Of a stretch of 64,000 bases of DNA, positions 32,772 through 43,300 are shown in pieces. The DNA is from Vandiemenella viatica (Eukaryota; Arthropoda; Insecta; Orthoptera; Morabidae). The stretch covers positions 27,805,112-27,869,111 of the forward strand of contig JARYHS010013630.1 of the NCBI GenBank assembly GCA_031002005.1, in the 5' to 3' direction. The translations under genes were made by a program, and so were the position numbers. A model generated the notes under the pieces. The model searched no databases. It was not told where the DNA came from and was given only the letters and a program-made list of their open reading frames with translations. Position 1 is the first letter of the stretch, and each line of letters begins with the position of its first letter.

Positions 32772-33002
32772 GACTGAGCTGATCATTTCCACGGCAATTG
32801 TTAGCTTACATTTGGCGACCAATGCGGATTGTTAACAAGGGAAGTTGCAACGCTTCCAAGCTCAAGGCCTGATTGCGGTTTTTAGGAGGCTTCCTGCAAT
32901 CATCGAAGTGAATTCTGAGACTGTTCCCAGTCTCCACCTCATAAACTACAAACAAAAATACATTTATAATATAAAACATAAGTTACACGTTTTACTTTTC
33001 TA
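32772..33002. other. unassigned spacer
   Basis: Nothing is recognised here. Confidence 0.3.
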
Positions 33003-33640
33003 TGGGTTTACGCCTCATAGACGTCGAGATCATTGGGGGCTTCCATTAATGACGTGATGTGAAATAGGTGGGAGGGGGGAGGGTGAAATCTCACGAAACA
33101 TCACCAAGGGGGAGGTAGGGGGGGGGGGTCAACGGAAATCTCTCACGTAAGGTTTTGAAATTCTTGTAGAATGGTAGATCTTTTTTTATTTATTTTTTCA
33201 AAAAAAGTCTTCACATGATGCGAAGGTCGAATTTGGGGGGGGGGCGGCTTACAACCGCCCTTCGGAGTAGCATGAGACCTAAAAAAAGTCTCAAAAAGTT
33301 GAGAGGCCGCTTGGTAGGGTGAGGGCCCCTGAAAATTTCACGTCATTTTAGAGAGGGGGGTGGGGATCCGACCAAATCTCACGAAGTCTCACCAGAGGGG
33401 GAGGGGGGGCCGGAATTCCGGAAAAACACGTCTCGTCATAATGGACGCCCTAATTAGAGGCGAGAAAGGACTGGGAGCAAAGAGCGGGAATGGAATTCAC
33501 CCACTGGCCATTTGAAGGAACCATCGAGGCATTCGATAAACCATGGGATACCCAAATCTGGATGGTGGGATGAGGATTCGAATTCACGTCCTCCCAAATG
33601 CAAGGCGTGAACGTTTCCGCTCACCCACCACGCATACAGA
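33003..33640 (-). mobile_element. old SINE copy split by a MITE
   Basis: The 3' end (TTTACGCCTCATAGACG) is at 33008-33033. The rest resumes at 33446 with TTAGAGGCGAGAAAGGACTGG and runs to the tRNA-like head near 33636 (CACCCACCACGC). The sequence is more diverged than the other SINE copies. The gap holds a G-rich inverted-repeat element. Confidence 0.8.
33034..33443. mobile_element. G-rich MITE nested in SINE
   Basis: The ends are an imperfect inverted pair: GGGCTTCCATTAATGACG at the left and, reversed, GGGCGTCCATTATGACGAG at the right. The body has long G runs and repeated TCTCAC blocks. The interrupted SINE shows that ATT was duplicated at the insertion (left TCATT, right ATTAGAGG). Such ends are typical of a widespread class of small arthropod DNA elements. 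I cannot assign the superfamily with certainty. Confidence 0.6.
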
Positions 33641-34031
33641 TGGCAACACATTCATCCACCGAGATCAAATGCTTCAGGTCTAACAAGTCGGTTATAACCG
33701 CAAAGGGGCTTCCAGTTCTCCCTCCTCCGTGCTTATGATTCACGCATATAGTCTGACAACTTACGATCACGTGATCCCTAGTGGTCTTAACGAAATGAAA
33801 AAAAGAGGAACAATAATTGTCACCCAGGCTTGCAGATTGAAGACCCGGGCACACAGAACGCGACAAGCGACAGCACCAAGTGGACGTTCTCTCGTCGCGG
33901 CACGTCACACAGGACGCGACAACTCCATAGCGATAAATGACAGTATAGTGAGACCCTATCTCGCGAAGAGATCTGTACTTCTTTATTTCTTTCTTAATAA
34001 GTTTTCTCGGGTTAGTAAATTCTTATAAAAC

Positions 34032-34568
34032 ATGTCAAGTGATGAGGAGACTCTACTTCTTTTGTTTGCACTAAGCAGAAAAAAAAGGCGGTTCTGGGTT
34101 CATGACACCTACAAAAAGAGAGAATGCCTTGGTGAATACCACCGCCTTTGCCGGGAACTGGTATCATATGAAGATAGATTTTATGCATATTTTCGTATGT
34201 CTCGAGAATGCTTCGAGAAATTACACACCGAGCATGTTCGGTGAGCTATTAACGTTCTGGCCTCGCATTCGGGAGGACGCCGGTTCGAATCCCCGTCCGG
34301 GCATCCAGATTTGGGTTTTCCATGGTTTCCCTAAAATCACTCTAGGCGAATGCCGGGATGATTCCTTCAAATGGGCTATGGCCGAATTCCTTCCCCTTTC
34401 TTGCCCAAGTCCCTTCCCGCCTCTAATGACCTCGCTGTCGACGAGGCGTAAAGCCCAGGCAAAAAAAGAGAACCTACACAATCTGTTAAAATCAACTATA
34501 TCGAAGTGCACCACGAACTGGAGAAAAGCAATTGAGATAAGAGAAAGATTATCCATTTGTATGAGTTA
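34032..34568 (+). pseudogene. HARBI1-like transposase N-terminal fragment
   Basis: The first part (34032-34226) begins MSSDEETLLLLFALSRKKRR and contains RFWVHDTYKKR, GEYHRLCREL and FYAYFRMSRECFEKL. This is the typical N-terminal region of PIF/Harbinger nuclease proteins. A SINE interrupts it. It resumes at about 34471 with HNLLKSTISK and NWRKAIEIRERLSI, which fits the next conserved block (…F/WR.AI…EERL). A stop follows at 34566, and no catalytic Asp or Glu remains. It is dead. Confidence 0.82.
34227..34467 (+). mobile_element. full-length SINE inside Harbinger ORF
   Basis: This is the same tRNA-headed SINE, plus strand, with its B box at 34282-34292. The flanks GAGAAATTACAC (34215-34226) and GAGAACCTACAC (34468-34479) match at 10 of 12 positions, an aged target duplication. 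The transposase reading on both sides supports the insertion. Confidence 0.88.
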
Positions 34569-35007
34569 AGTTCTGTTCATTTAATGTATATTCTTAAAAA
34601 CAAAACAGAAACAATGACGCTGCCCAAACCCCTGACATCTAAGCGATAAACAATGTTATCACTTCCCCCTTGGAGGCAGCTGTGTCATTTGCGTTGCGGT
34701 CAATATTAAGAAATAGCCCTGAAACCAGGCTTATCATCACAAAGTGAAATATTCACAATAAAAATATTGACATTTTATTCACAATCAAAAGAAATAAAGA
34801 TGGCTCAAATACAAGTATTAACGATTTTAAATAATTACAGTGTAAACAACCAAACAGGAAGTGAGAAATTAACAAGAAAAAATACAATTCTGAAAGCGAA
34901 AAATAATTTATTTATGAGCTTGAAAATTTTTCTTCAACGGCCACGTCGCTCTGTCGCGCGACAATTCTGTAATTTTGTACAACTGTGTCGCTCGTCGCGG
35001 AGACAAA
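34569..35007. other. Harbinger non-coding interior
   Basis: AT-rich sequence with no frame of note. Toward 34935-35007 the GTCGCG-type subterminal motifs of the Harbinger element reappear (CTCTGTCGCGCGACAATT). Confidence 0.45.
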
Positions 35008-35015
35008 GACTGCGG

Positions 35016-36223
35016 TAGTGTTGCCAACCGTTAAACTAGCTGCCCACCAGATTCAACTCCTAAAACCACCAGAAAAACACTAACAAAAAGCGGCGCTACT
35101 TTCTTAACCTCTAAATATTCCACCAAACAAATATTTGGTTATTACGAAAGAAAATAATGGGTATATTGTTAAAACAGTTAACTTTATTATTAAATAATTT
35201 TAATTTAATTTAATTGCAATGGAGCTCATTAAATACACATTAAATTTCTGTAAAATGATCAGTACAGCAACATGCAATTAGAAATTATACCAATCATCAA
35301 CAAATTACTTAATCAATTGTAATTTTATATTAAGTCATCTTCTTCAGATAAATCATTTTTGTCGGTGCCTTCATCATCAGTAGATTGATACGATTCATCG
35401 GTACCAATGTGCTTTATAACATAAATAGGTATTTCAAAGTCATTGATCGAGTAACGGATAGTAGAAAATATTTATCTATTCAAACGTTTCTATTAATAAT
35501 TTTCATCAATTAATTTTATTGGTTGAAAATAATAAATATTTTCTGCACAAACACCATGCTTAGTAGAACTTGAATGGTTTAATCATTTGTAAAGTTGAAT
35601 ATCACAAAGTCAGTGTTCATATTTGACTAAAAACAATAAATCAGTGGTCATGACATTACGGAATAGCGACCATTTTTTATAATAAATTAACATTATTAAT
35701 CAAAATAAACGAAGAAATCGATTAAATATTCTTAGAAATCTTAATCGATAATAATCAATTCAATTAGCTGTTATTGTACCCTTTAACGTGAAGATTCTTT
35801 TTGAGGTAAGGGTGTCAAGGATTGGAATAAGTTACCAAGAGAAATGATTAATAATTTACCAAAAACTTTGAAAGAATTTAAAGTTAAAATTTGTAAAGGG
35901 TAAATGTAGGTGGTTGCAGAAAAGGAGGAAGATGGGTGTTTAGGGAAATTGCCACTGGAGCATGAGCTCCATTGCAATTTAATTTAATGAAATAAAAATT
36001 CAGTCAACTTCAATATTTCCTACGCAGTAAAAGTAAATACTACTGAAATAAGGTAGAAATATATTTCGAAAAGTGTAAGTGGTTTAGTGTTTGAGTTATC
36101 ATCTTTTCACTAATTGAAACTGAATTCTACTGAACCACTAGCCACTAAAAGCAATATTTCACCACTAAAAGGGGGATCGAAACCACCAGATTTAGTGGAA
36201 AATCCACTAAGTTGGCAACACTA
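35016..36223. mobile_element. hAT-type element, 1.2 kb, inside Harbinger
   Basis: It starts TAGTGTTGCCAACCGTT and ends AGTTGGCAACACTA, an inverted pair. The flanks GACTGCGG (35008-35015) and GAGTGCGG (36224-36231) match at 7 of 8 positions, an old hAT-type duplication. The interior is AT-rich, has no transposase, and contains a LINE family A 3' end. Confidence 0.8.
35790..36000 (+). mobile_element. LINE family A 3' end
   Basis: The segment has GATTGGAATAAGTTACC, AATTTACCAAAAACTTTG, GGGTAAATGTAGGTGG and GAGCTCCATTGCAATTTAAT in order, the same 3' end as in the copies at 55800-55970 and 58110-58290. It is about 0.2 kb long, so strongly 5' truncated. A 25-bp scrap of the same end, inverted, lies at 35203-35228. 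Confidence 0.82.
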
Positions 36224-36415
36224 GAGTGCGGCCCGGCGACGGATCGCTTTGTGTGTGACCGCTCTAATTGAAAATTGTGAATTACAACAATGGCGACGTC
36301 GCGCCGCGACACAATATCGCGTGTCGCTGTCGCTTGTCGCGTTCTGTGTCCTGTGTGCCCAGGCCTTAAAAAGAACGATTGCTGGGAAAAATTGTCAGGG
36401 TACTATTTGTACTAC

Positions 36416-36793
36416 CAGTGGCGTAGCTAGGTCAACAAGGGCCCCGGTGCAAAAAATTTATTTTGGGCCATAGGCCAGATGGGCGACTTTTTTTTTTGCT
36501 TTGTGTTAGTGGTAAGGGCCCCCTGAGCTGAGGATGGGGCCCTTGAGTTGTGCTTAGGGGCCCCCTGAGCAGTGAGAGGACCCTTAGTGAGGGGCATCCT
36601 GGGTCTCAGGGCCCCCCTTAGACGACTGTAGAGCTAAAAAAAAAAAAAAAGTCGCCAGTTTGCCATGAAGGCTCGTGCCCCCCCGCCCCCCAGAGGTGCG
36701 CTTTGAGGCCCCCAGAATATATGCTTGGGGGCCCCCTGAGCGTAGGGGCCCCGGTGCACTGCACCGCCTAGCCCCATGGTAGCTACGCCCCTG
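36416..36793 (-). mobile_element. hAT-type MITE, 378 bp
   Basis: The left end is CAGTGGCGTAGCTAGG and the right end is TAGCTACGCCCCTG. TGTACTAC flanks it exactly at 36408-36415 and 36794-36801. Read on the minus strand it matches the MITE at 14947-15309, with CAGTGCACCGGGGCCCC near its start. It encodes nothing. Confidence 0.92.
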
Positions 36794-37035
36794 TGTACTA
36801 CAGAAATATTCCATTCGTTTCTTGCAAGTAAGAAGCTGCGTGAATAGTTCTTTGCTGATGTCTAGTTAGTGCTTCCTATCTCAGGAGCAGAGGCGGCCCC
36901 AGCAATTTTTTTAGGTGGTGCGAGATCTCATTGTTGCGCCCCAAATGTGCAATCGCTTATTCGTGATTATGGTGTCGCTATAGACAGATTGAAGATAGCA
37001 ATTTTTTTACATTTTACTCATATTATAAATGCAAA

Positions 37036-37227
37036 AGTTTGTTTGCTTGAAAGTTTTTAGTGTTTCACGTCTAAACGGCTGAACGGCTTAAAATAAAATT
37101 TGGAATAATGTATTGGTTATCTACATTTTATCCCGATCGATAAAGTAGTTCCTGTGGGATTCAGATACGAATACGTGTAAGAATGCGTTATGAATTCCAC
37201 TCGAGCAAAGCCTTGGGCAGAAGATAG
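37036..37227 (+). mobile_element. Helitron-like 3' end (candidate)
   Basis: The segment has GTCTAAACGGCTGAACGGC, TTTATCCCGATCG, GGGATTC and the end CGAGCAAAGCCTTGGGCAG followed by AAGATAGT. This order matches a very common arthropod repeat whose 3' end is CTAG|T-like and which is often classed with Helitrons. The copy is diverged and its start is unclear. Confidence 0.4.
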
Positions 37228-37779
37228 TCTTTATTTATTAATAATAACTCAAACCTCAAAAAAATTAGTATAGGACAGCAGCGGTATGAATAAGAAACAA
37301 GAGAAGTAACAAGGAATGCTATATGTCTGAAAAGGTTTATTTAAGCCACTGTGGCGAACTAAATGCTCACATCACCTAAATGTCAGATTCACTTAGTTTT
37401 TAATAATTGGATTCTACACTTAACGTACCATACGTAGCGCTGTCGTCCATACGGCTAAGTACTCCCCACTCTTCACGCTCTATCTCAAGAAGGGTTAAAG
37501 CTATGAAATATTGTCTGTGACGAAATTTGTAGAGAATTTTATGCTCTACATCTTTTAAAATAACTCAAAATAACATTTAGAGTAAAGGAAGCGAGATATT
37601 TATAAAAACCGTTTTTGTAACATTTTACCTTGATTATCTTGACTGGCGTACACGAGATTCTATGAGACTTTTGAGCCAACTTATAAAATATCAAAACAAA
37701 GGTTAGAGCAAGAGCAAATTTTCAGCTTGTTATCTTTCATTCCGAGGTTTGCCCCTTTTTTCACCTTATTTGACTGGAT
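37228..37779. other. hAT interior, unassigned
   Basis: No coding motif was found between the Helitron-like end and the transposase remnant. Confidence 0.35.
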
Positions 37780-38186
37780 TACAACCAAGAAATATATGTG
37801 ATGCTTAAAGAAATTTAGCAGAAAATACAACAGATTGTCATTGGGTTAGTGAATGCCAATCTAGAAAAAAGGAAATAACTACCTACGAATTTGTAGTTGC
37901 TCTCGTCGTATGGAATGACATTCTTACGAAGATAAATAATAAGAAAAATGTTGCAAAACGAAAAATGCAACTACATGCGGCTAAACAACACATGATGCAT
38001 TTACACATTGGCTTGAAAATTATCTGGATATGGTTTTGAGTCATTATCCTTGGTAACGCCGAGAGAAACAGCTGACTAAAACGATATTGACAAAGTTCAT
38101 TATCGCGAGAAGGAAACGTAAGAGAACGAACTTTCATTATGTAGGAGAAAAAATGAAGCTCTTGAATTGCATGCGGAGGAGATTTT

Positions 38187-38221
<35 letters not shown>

Positions 38222-38735
38222 ATTAGTATGTTATTGTTGACAATGTGCGCGCAAGTTGCCAACATAGATTTGAAGAACTTAAACATGATGAAAACACATT
38301 TGGTTTCATGCACAACATAAAAAGATTAAAGGAAACTAGTGATTATAAAACTTCTGAAGCAATGCAATGACTTGCAAATATCTCTAACAATAGGAGAAAC
38401 ATCTGATATAGATGAACAAGAATTGTATGAACAACTCAATACGTTTATCCGTGTATAAGAAGTGATCCACGGAGTTATCTCGGTTATGAGATAACTAATA
38501 CAAAAAAAAAAAAAAAAAAAAAAAAAACATTAACTGAAGTGTACCCCACTATCGAAGTAATTAGTCCTGAGAATTTTTCCCACTATACCTGAGACAGTTG
38601 CGTACGCAGAAAGAAGTTTTTCGTGGTTAAAAATTATTCGATGAGTCAAGTTCGACTTTCAGCCCTTTCTATTCTTTGAATTGAAAATGAAGTAGCTCAT
38701 TCGTTAGATTTTTGTGCTTTAGTTAAATATTTTAG
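37780..38735 (+). pseudogene. degenerate hAT transposase
   Basis: Conserved blocks appear in order but in different frames. They are YEFVVALVVWNDILTKINN near 37885-37945, an RKRKRTNFHYVGEK block near 38108, VIVDNVRAQVAN near 38228-38265, and the C-terminal hAT dimerisation block (MSQVRLSALSIL then IENEVAHSLDF) near 38640-38710. These blocks are typical of the hAT group whose host relatives are zinc-finger MYM-type proteins. Two long A runs (38189-38219 and 38502-38527) and many stops break the gene. Confidence 0.8.
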
Positions 38736-39164
38736 TCTTAGAAAAGCCGCAAACATCATTTTTAAATCCTTGTGTATATCTTTTAATGTACCTTAGTTTA
38801 TCGTCAATAATTTGTCGTATTTATGTTTAATAACTTTTAATAACTCTTCTAATACAATATTTTAAAACACAAAAGTATTTATTTATGACTTTTGCATTTC
38901 TCGTCGATCATCAGAAATACGTTCTTTTGATTCTCATACTTTTCACAAAGGACAAGGGCTTCGCAAAGATCTGCCGCTCCGAACCTTGTAATGGCTAACG
39001 TCGCCGCTGGTGATAACGAACTGCGACGAGGTTAAAAACGCTATTGTCCAAAATAGTTTCGCAATTTTTTGGTGATAGTCCGTCTAAGTGCTTGAATACC
39101 ACTTCCCATAGCTTTGTTGATCGGAAGAATAGAACAAAATTATTACACGCTTTATATTAGCTTG
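38736..39164. other. hAT interior, unassigned
   Basis: AT-rich sequence downstream of the transposase remnant, with nothing further recognised. Confidence 0.35.
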
Positions 39165-39740
39165 ACTTGTATGTATGTACATATGTATCTATGTATGTAT
39201 GTATGTATGTATGAATGTAACGGAATTTTACAACTCCATTTTGACCCACTTCCCGATGTCCGAGCTGCTTGAAATTTGGCACACATATTAAGAACCGGTG
39301 ACAATACAATAATTTCATAGCTATATCCTCCTATGCTCATTACTTTGACAGTAACAACAGAAAAATGGTTGAATGTCATGGAATTTTGCAATATAATTTT
39401 AACCCAATTCCAGATGTCCGAGTTGTTTGAAATTTTGCTCATGTATTGATAACTGATAACAATACAATAATTTCATAGCTATGTCTTGATATTCTGATTA
39501 CGTTGACAGTAAAAACATAAAAACTTTGCACACGTTTTAAGAACCGTTGACAATACAGTAGTCTCTTAGCAACGTCCTGCTATTCTCGTTACTCTGACGG
39601 TAACAATAGAAAAATGGTTGCCATGTAATGGAATCTTTCATTCCAGTGTTTACCCGCTTCCTGACGTCCGAATCGTTTTAAATTTTGCACACTTATTAAG
39701 AACCTCTAAAAATTCAATAATTTCACTCTCACCACGTTTT
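39165..39740 (+). repeat. diverged tandem repeats after a GTAT microsatellite
   Basis: A (TGTA)n tract at 39170-39215 is followed by several imperfect copies of a block with GATGTCCGAGCTGCTTG, AAATTTGGCACAC, TTAAGAACCG and CAATACAATAATTTC. Copies centre near 39270, 39430, 39535 and 39685. No protein is encoded. Confidence 0.7.
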
Positions 39741-40230
39741 CAGTGTATCCTATATTTGATGGGATTACTGAGTTAGGCAAATGCAGCCGCAACATTAGTG
39801 CACAGGTGCGATTCGAGAAATCTTCGTCATTTGGCGGCCACACCCTACGGAGATTTCCCACCCAATATAGCCATCATCATCATCATCGTTCTCCAGTTTA
39901 CCGGGTGTGATTTACGAGCCTTGGTTGCTGTAGACGATCGTCTTCTGCTGTCTCCTATCCAGAAAGGTTTCTCTGTCTGAAGCCGCTTAACGTGATGTTG
40001 AATAGTAAGTATTCGAAATATTACTTCGTACTATTATAGAAAAGAAAAGTAGCCTTCCTCGTTTACCGTGCTATTGGATCTCCTGTTGAGTTGACCATTT
40101 AATTGTATTTTACTCGTGGGAATAATAATTAATAATGAAACTACAACTCAAAGAAAAAGATAGATTGGCGAAGAAAAGCCAACAGTAAGAAACATACTTT
40201 TTAAACTATCTGAACTAAAAAGTTAAAAAC

Positions 40231-40700
40231 AAAATTGTAGTTTAAAAAACTAAAATCACGCTTTCGTAGTAATGTGAACTAAAAGGTTAAAAATAATATT
40301 TAAATATAAACATTTTGTTTAACAGTGATAGGACGTCCTACAATTCATGATAAATTAATTTTTTTGAATAAGCTTAAAGTATAAAGTCACTGATTACAAA
40401 ATTAACTTTAATGTTAAAAAAGCGTGGGGTGCGCTCTACATAACTTTTGACAATGACTTTACAAACAGCCAACGACAAAAAATATAAGACAACTGAAATA
40501 GCACCCCCTGCTTTTTTACATTAAAGTTAATTTTGTAATCAGTGACTTTATACTTTAAGCTTATTCAAAAAAAAAATTTATCCTGAATTGTGGGACGTCC
40601 TATCACTGTTAAACAAAATGTTTATATTTAAATATTATTTTTAACCTTTTAGTTCACATTACTACGAAAGCGTGATTTTAGTTTTTTAAACTACAATTTT
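40231..40700. mobile_element. fold-back element with ~200-bp arms
   Basis: The left arm (40231-40434) and right arm (40501-40700) are inverted copies of each other over about 200 bp, with only small differences such as AATTCATGATAAATT versus AATTCAGGATAAATT. The central loop is about 66 bp. The arms start AAAATTGTAGTTTAAAAAAC. This is a long-TIR MITE or fold-back element with no coding capacity. I found no clear target duplication. Confidence 0.85.
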
Positions 40701-41720
40701 ATTTTTTAAAGAAATCCGGACTAGTGAACTGATTTAACTGATGTTTTGGCAGCACTTGCTATTACCAAATTGAATGACAGCTACAGGGATTAAAAAATGC
40801 TCGAAGATATAGGTTCAGAATTCTGCCTTGGTCACCTTTGTTTCTTCGTATTATATTCGATCCATTGTCATCTCTTTGGCCTCACAATCGTTGATATCCA
40901 AATAGAACTGTGAAAAGTATCATCGATAAACAGGCCAGTGAGTCCGGTTTCCAGGTCCCTGCCGGCTTGTTACCAACGAAACATCCACGCACTTGGGCTT
41001 TGTCTTCATTAGTGTCAACGAAAGCAATGACATCAGGAGTTCAATTCAGTGTGATGGAAAAGTATTTTGTTACACATTTCATTCGTTTTGAATATATATC
41101 CGACATTTGTCTCCCTATTAGCAACACGCCGAAGATGCACCGTCATTACAGGGTCATATTTTCCTAGCAGTTGCAATATACCCAGGAAGTTACCATTATT
41201 AGAAGTATTTAGTGTTTTAGATCCAAAGCTTCCTCTGAACAAGAATTTACTGCATGTTAAAAAGAATACTTTGGACATCATGCTTTCCTTGATGTTTCGT
41301 CTTCAATCTGTATTTACAAATGCTTGTCTATGACACTGAAATTGTTTAATTTAATCGACACTTCTATCCAATTGATTATGGTGTGTTGGTGATTTGAGGA
41401 AGTTTCGTGAGTTTTGAGACTCTCTGATAAGTAGCTCCAGTCATCAAATCCTTCTTTTCCCTACTAAGAATGAGACCTTCTGTTGAATAAACTTCAGTAA
41501 AAACAATATATTTTATCTGAATATTGAGAGTAAGCAAGCTATCTTTTTTTTATATTTCTCCATATGGTATTACTCGTTGAAAACGCATATTTGAAAAATG
41601 ACATACATAATAAATTTTTTTATGCTGCTAGAATAATTATTTTATCTCTGGCTGCAGAGTCAATGAGCTACCATTTTAAAATATCATCATAATATATACT
41701 TTGAAAATGCGACGGTGATG
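40701..41720. other. hAT interior, unassigned
   Basis: Overlapping short frames on both strands (41033-41333) lack motifs. I support no gene here. Confidence 0.35.
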
Positions 41721-41727
41721 GTATACC

Positions 41728-42039
41728 TCATTCTGTAATATTTTGAACTGCAGACAACATTCCAGCCATAGCTAAATCTTCTCGTACATGCTGCTTTTTA
41801 TCATCGTAAGCCTCGTCTGAAGTACTTCTATGAAACGAATATAATCGTAGGCTTCTGCGGCCAGAGTCAGTTGATTCTTGGCTGTCCGCGTGGTGCCACG
41901 TCATGTTCCTTGTAGTCGACGTTTCGACCCTCATTCTGGGTTCTTCTTCCAGGGCAGAACTATTAAACAAGTTTTCTTCCGCCGCGTTTTGAATTAGTTC
42001 TGGTGACGACGATTCAGATGACTTCTCAAATGCAAACAA
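41728..42039 (-). CDS. hypothetical 103-aa ORF
   Basis: This minus-strand frame opens MFAFEKSSESSSPELIQNAA and ends SAVQNITE. Its composition is protein-like: rich in Ser, Glu and Arg, with a basic patch (TDSGRRSLRLYSFHRS) and few rare residues. I do not recognise a domain. It lies in the right part of the hAT element, opposite in orientation to the transposase. It could be a captured host-exon fragment or chance. Confidence 0.25.
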   Translation of the reverse strand: MFAFEKSSESSSPELIQNAAEENLFNSSALEEEPRMRVETSTTRNMTWHHADSQESTDSGRRSLRLYSFHRSTSDEAYDDKKQHVREDLAMAGMLSAVQNITE

Positions 42040-42082
42040 TTTTTAAACCATCTTAGTTTAACCTTGGTGTTGTGCGCCAGAT

Positions 42083-42087
<5 letters not shown>

Positions 42088-42121
<34 letters not shown>
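42088..42121. repeat. poly(T) run of ~34
   Basis: This long homopolymer near the right end of the hAT element could be the A tail of a minus-strand retroposon, but no body could be matched. Confidence 0.6.
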
Positions 42122-42122
<1 letters not shown>

Positions 42123-42579
42123 TATGTAGCACATGTTTTGTCTGTAAAAGCATTATGCTTTATAAATATTTACGATACCAACGATAATTTCAATCACCTA
42201 AAGTCTAGAAGTGATATAAATAGATAACTAGATGGACTCAAGAGTACAGCCCAAAACAGGTGCGGGTGCCGCGGACCCGGAGAGTGCCAATTATGGGACG
42301 AGTTGTGATTTTCTTGATTCGAATAAGTCGAGCTAACTCGAGTCGCAACTCCAGTTGACTCTATTCTATGATGACATACGACTGAGCACTAAGCTGAAGC
42401 TCTTGCGTTTATAAACTCTTCTGGATGATTAGTGCGTTAAAATAATATCCAAACTGGGTTATTATAGAATTTATTTTTTGAGTAGACGATCTGTCACTGC
42501 AGTTTCGGCGCCCCCCATACGATGGCGCCCGGTGCGGTCGCACCGCTCGCACCGCCCTAGGGCCGCCCCTGCTCAGGAG

Positions 42580-43300
42580 CTGAGTGCGTGTCCACCTGGT
42601 GGCATAATGTACCTTACAGAACTTTTTAATAAAATATTGAGACATCAATATTCCAGGCACCAGATTTTTTTTTTGCCCTGTGTAATTATCTGTTATCACA
42701 CTAAAAAGCATTATTCTAAATCCTCAACTAATATTATTTCTAGTTATTAAAAAGATTAAAAAAGCCCTTTGTCCTTGTGGTTCCAGATGGTCACGTTGTC
42801 TAACAGCGTTTAAAATAAACTGCGCTGTAGTTCGGCAAGCGCATCGCTTCCACTCAAGGCCTTGTGCTTTTTCCCACGAAACCGCGTGCGGACTTGTCCC
42901 TCCCTCCAGCATAGCCCATATAAAAGAACGCATCTTTATTGCCCATCTGAGTACTTCGCAGTGTGGGGCTCATAGTAACACTCAGCCTATCGTAAGTCCA
43001 TTCAATTATGCTTGATGTTTCCTGCGTTCGAAAATGAACTAGAATAAGCACAGGAAATAAATATTTTCTCATGGATAATCAGTACGGATTGGGAAAAGGG
43101 GGATCTGTGTAAACCATGATTAATAATTTCTTGTTATATATTGATGAAGAAATTGTAAAAAGTGAAGAGTAACGTTTAATATATCTAAATCATTTCATAG
43201 AGAAGAGCTGGTTGAAGTTTCCAATAACTTTTAGTAACTGGTGTGATTGCAGTGATGTTAAAGGATGTCTAATCTTAACAAGAGGACATATACAATCGGT
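42580..43300. other. unassigned; TATA-like site at ~42917
   Basis: A CATATAAAAG sequence on the plus strand lies in a moderately GC-rich patch at 42760-42990. No coding sequence follows that I could recognise. Confidence 0.3.

Larger units (their letters stand above)
33842..36365 (+). mobile_element. PIF/Harbinger element remnant
   Basis: The left end GACCCGGGCACACAGAACGC and the right end (reversed) GGCCTGGGCACACAGGAC form an imperfect inverted pair, followed on both sides by GCGACAAGCGACAGC. Inside lies the N-terminal part of a HARBI1-like transposase. The catalytic DDE region is missing. The expected 3-bp target duplication is not clear (TTA on the right, GAA on the left). The element was later broken by a SINE (34227-34467) and a hAT element (35016-36223). 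Confidence 0.75.
36888..42571 (+). mobile_element. long hAT element remnant, 5.7 kb
   Basis: It starts CAGAGGCGGCCCCAGC and its right end, reversed, is CAGGGGCGGCCCTAGG. Both ends continue with a GGTGGTGCGAG/GCGGTGCGAG match. CTCAGGAG lies exactly on both sides (36880-36887 and 42572-42579). A degenerate hAT transposase (37780-38735) in plus orientation supports the call. The rest of the interior is filled with other repeats, including a Helitron-like end, a tandem repeat and a fold-back element. Confidence 0.85.

Noticed and set aside
33842..33845. TTA target duplication for the Harbinger element
   Set aside because: The right side has TTA but the left has GAA, so the duplication cannot be claimed.
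42900..43000. Host promoter from CATATAAAAG
   Set aside because: No coding exon or splice signal follows, and a single TATA match in AT-rich DNA is weak.
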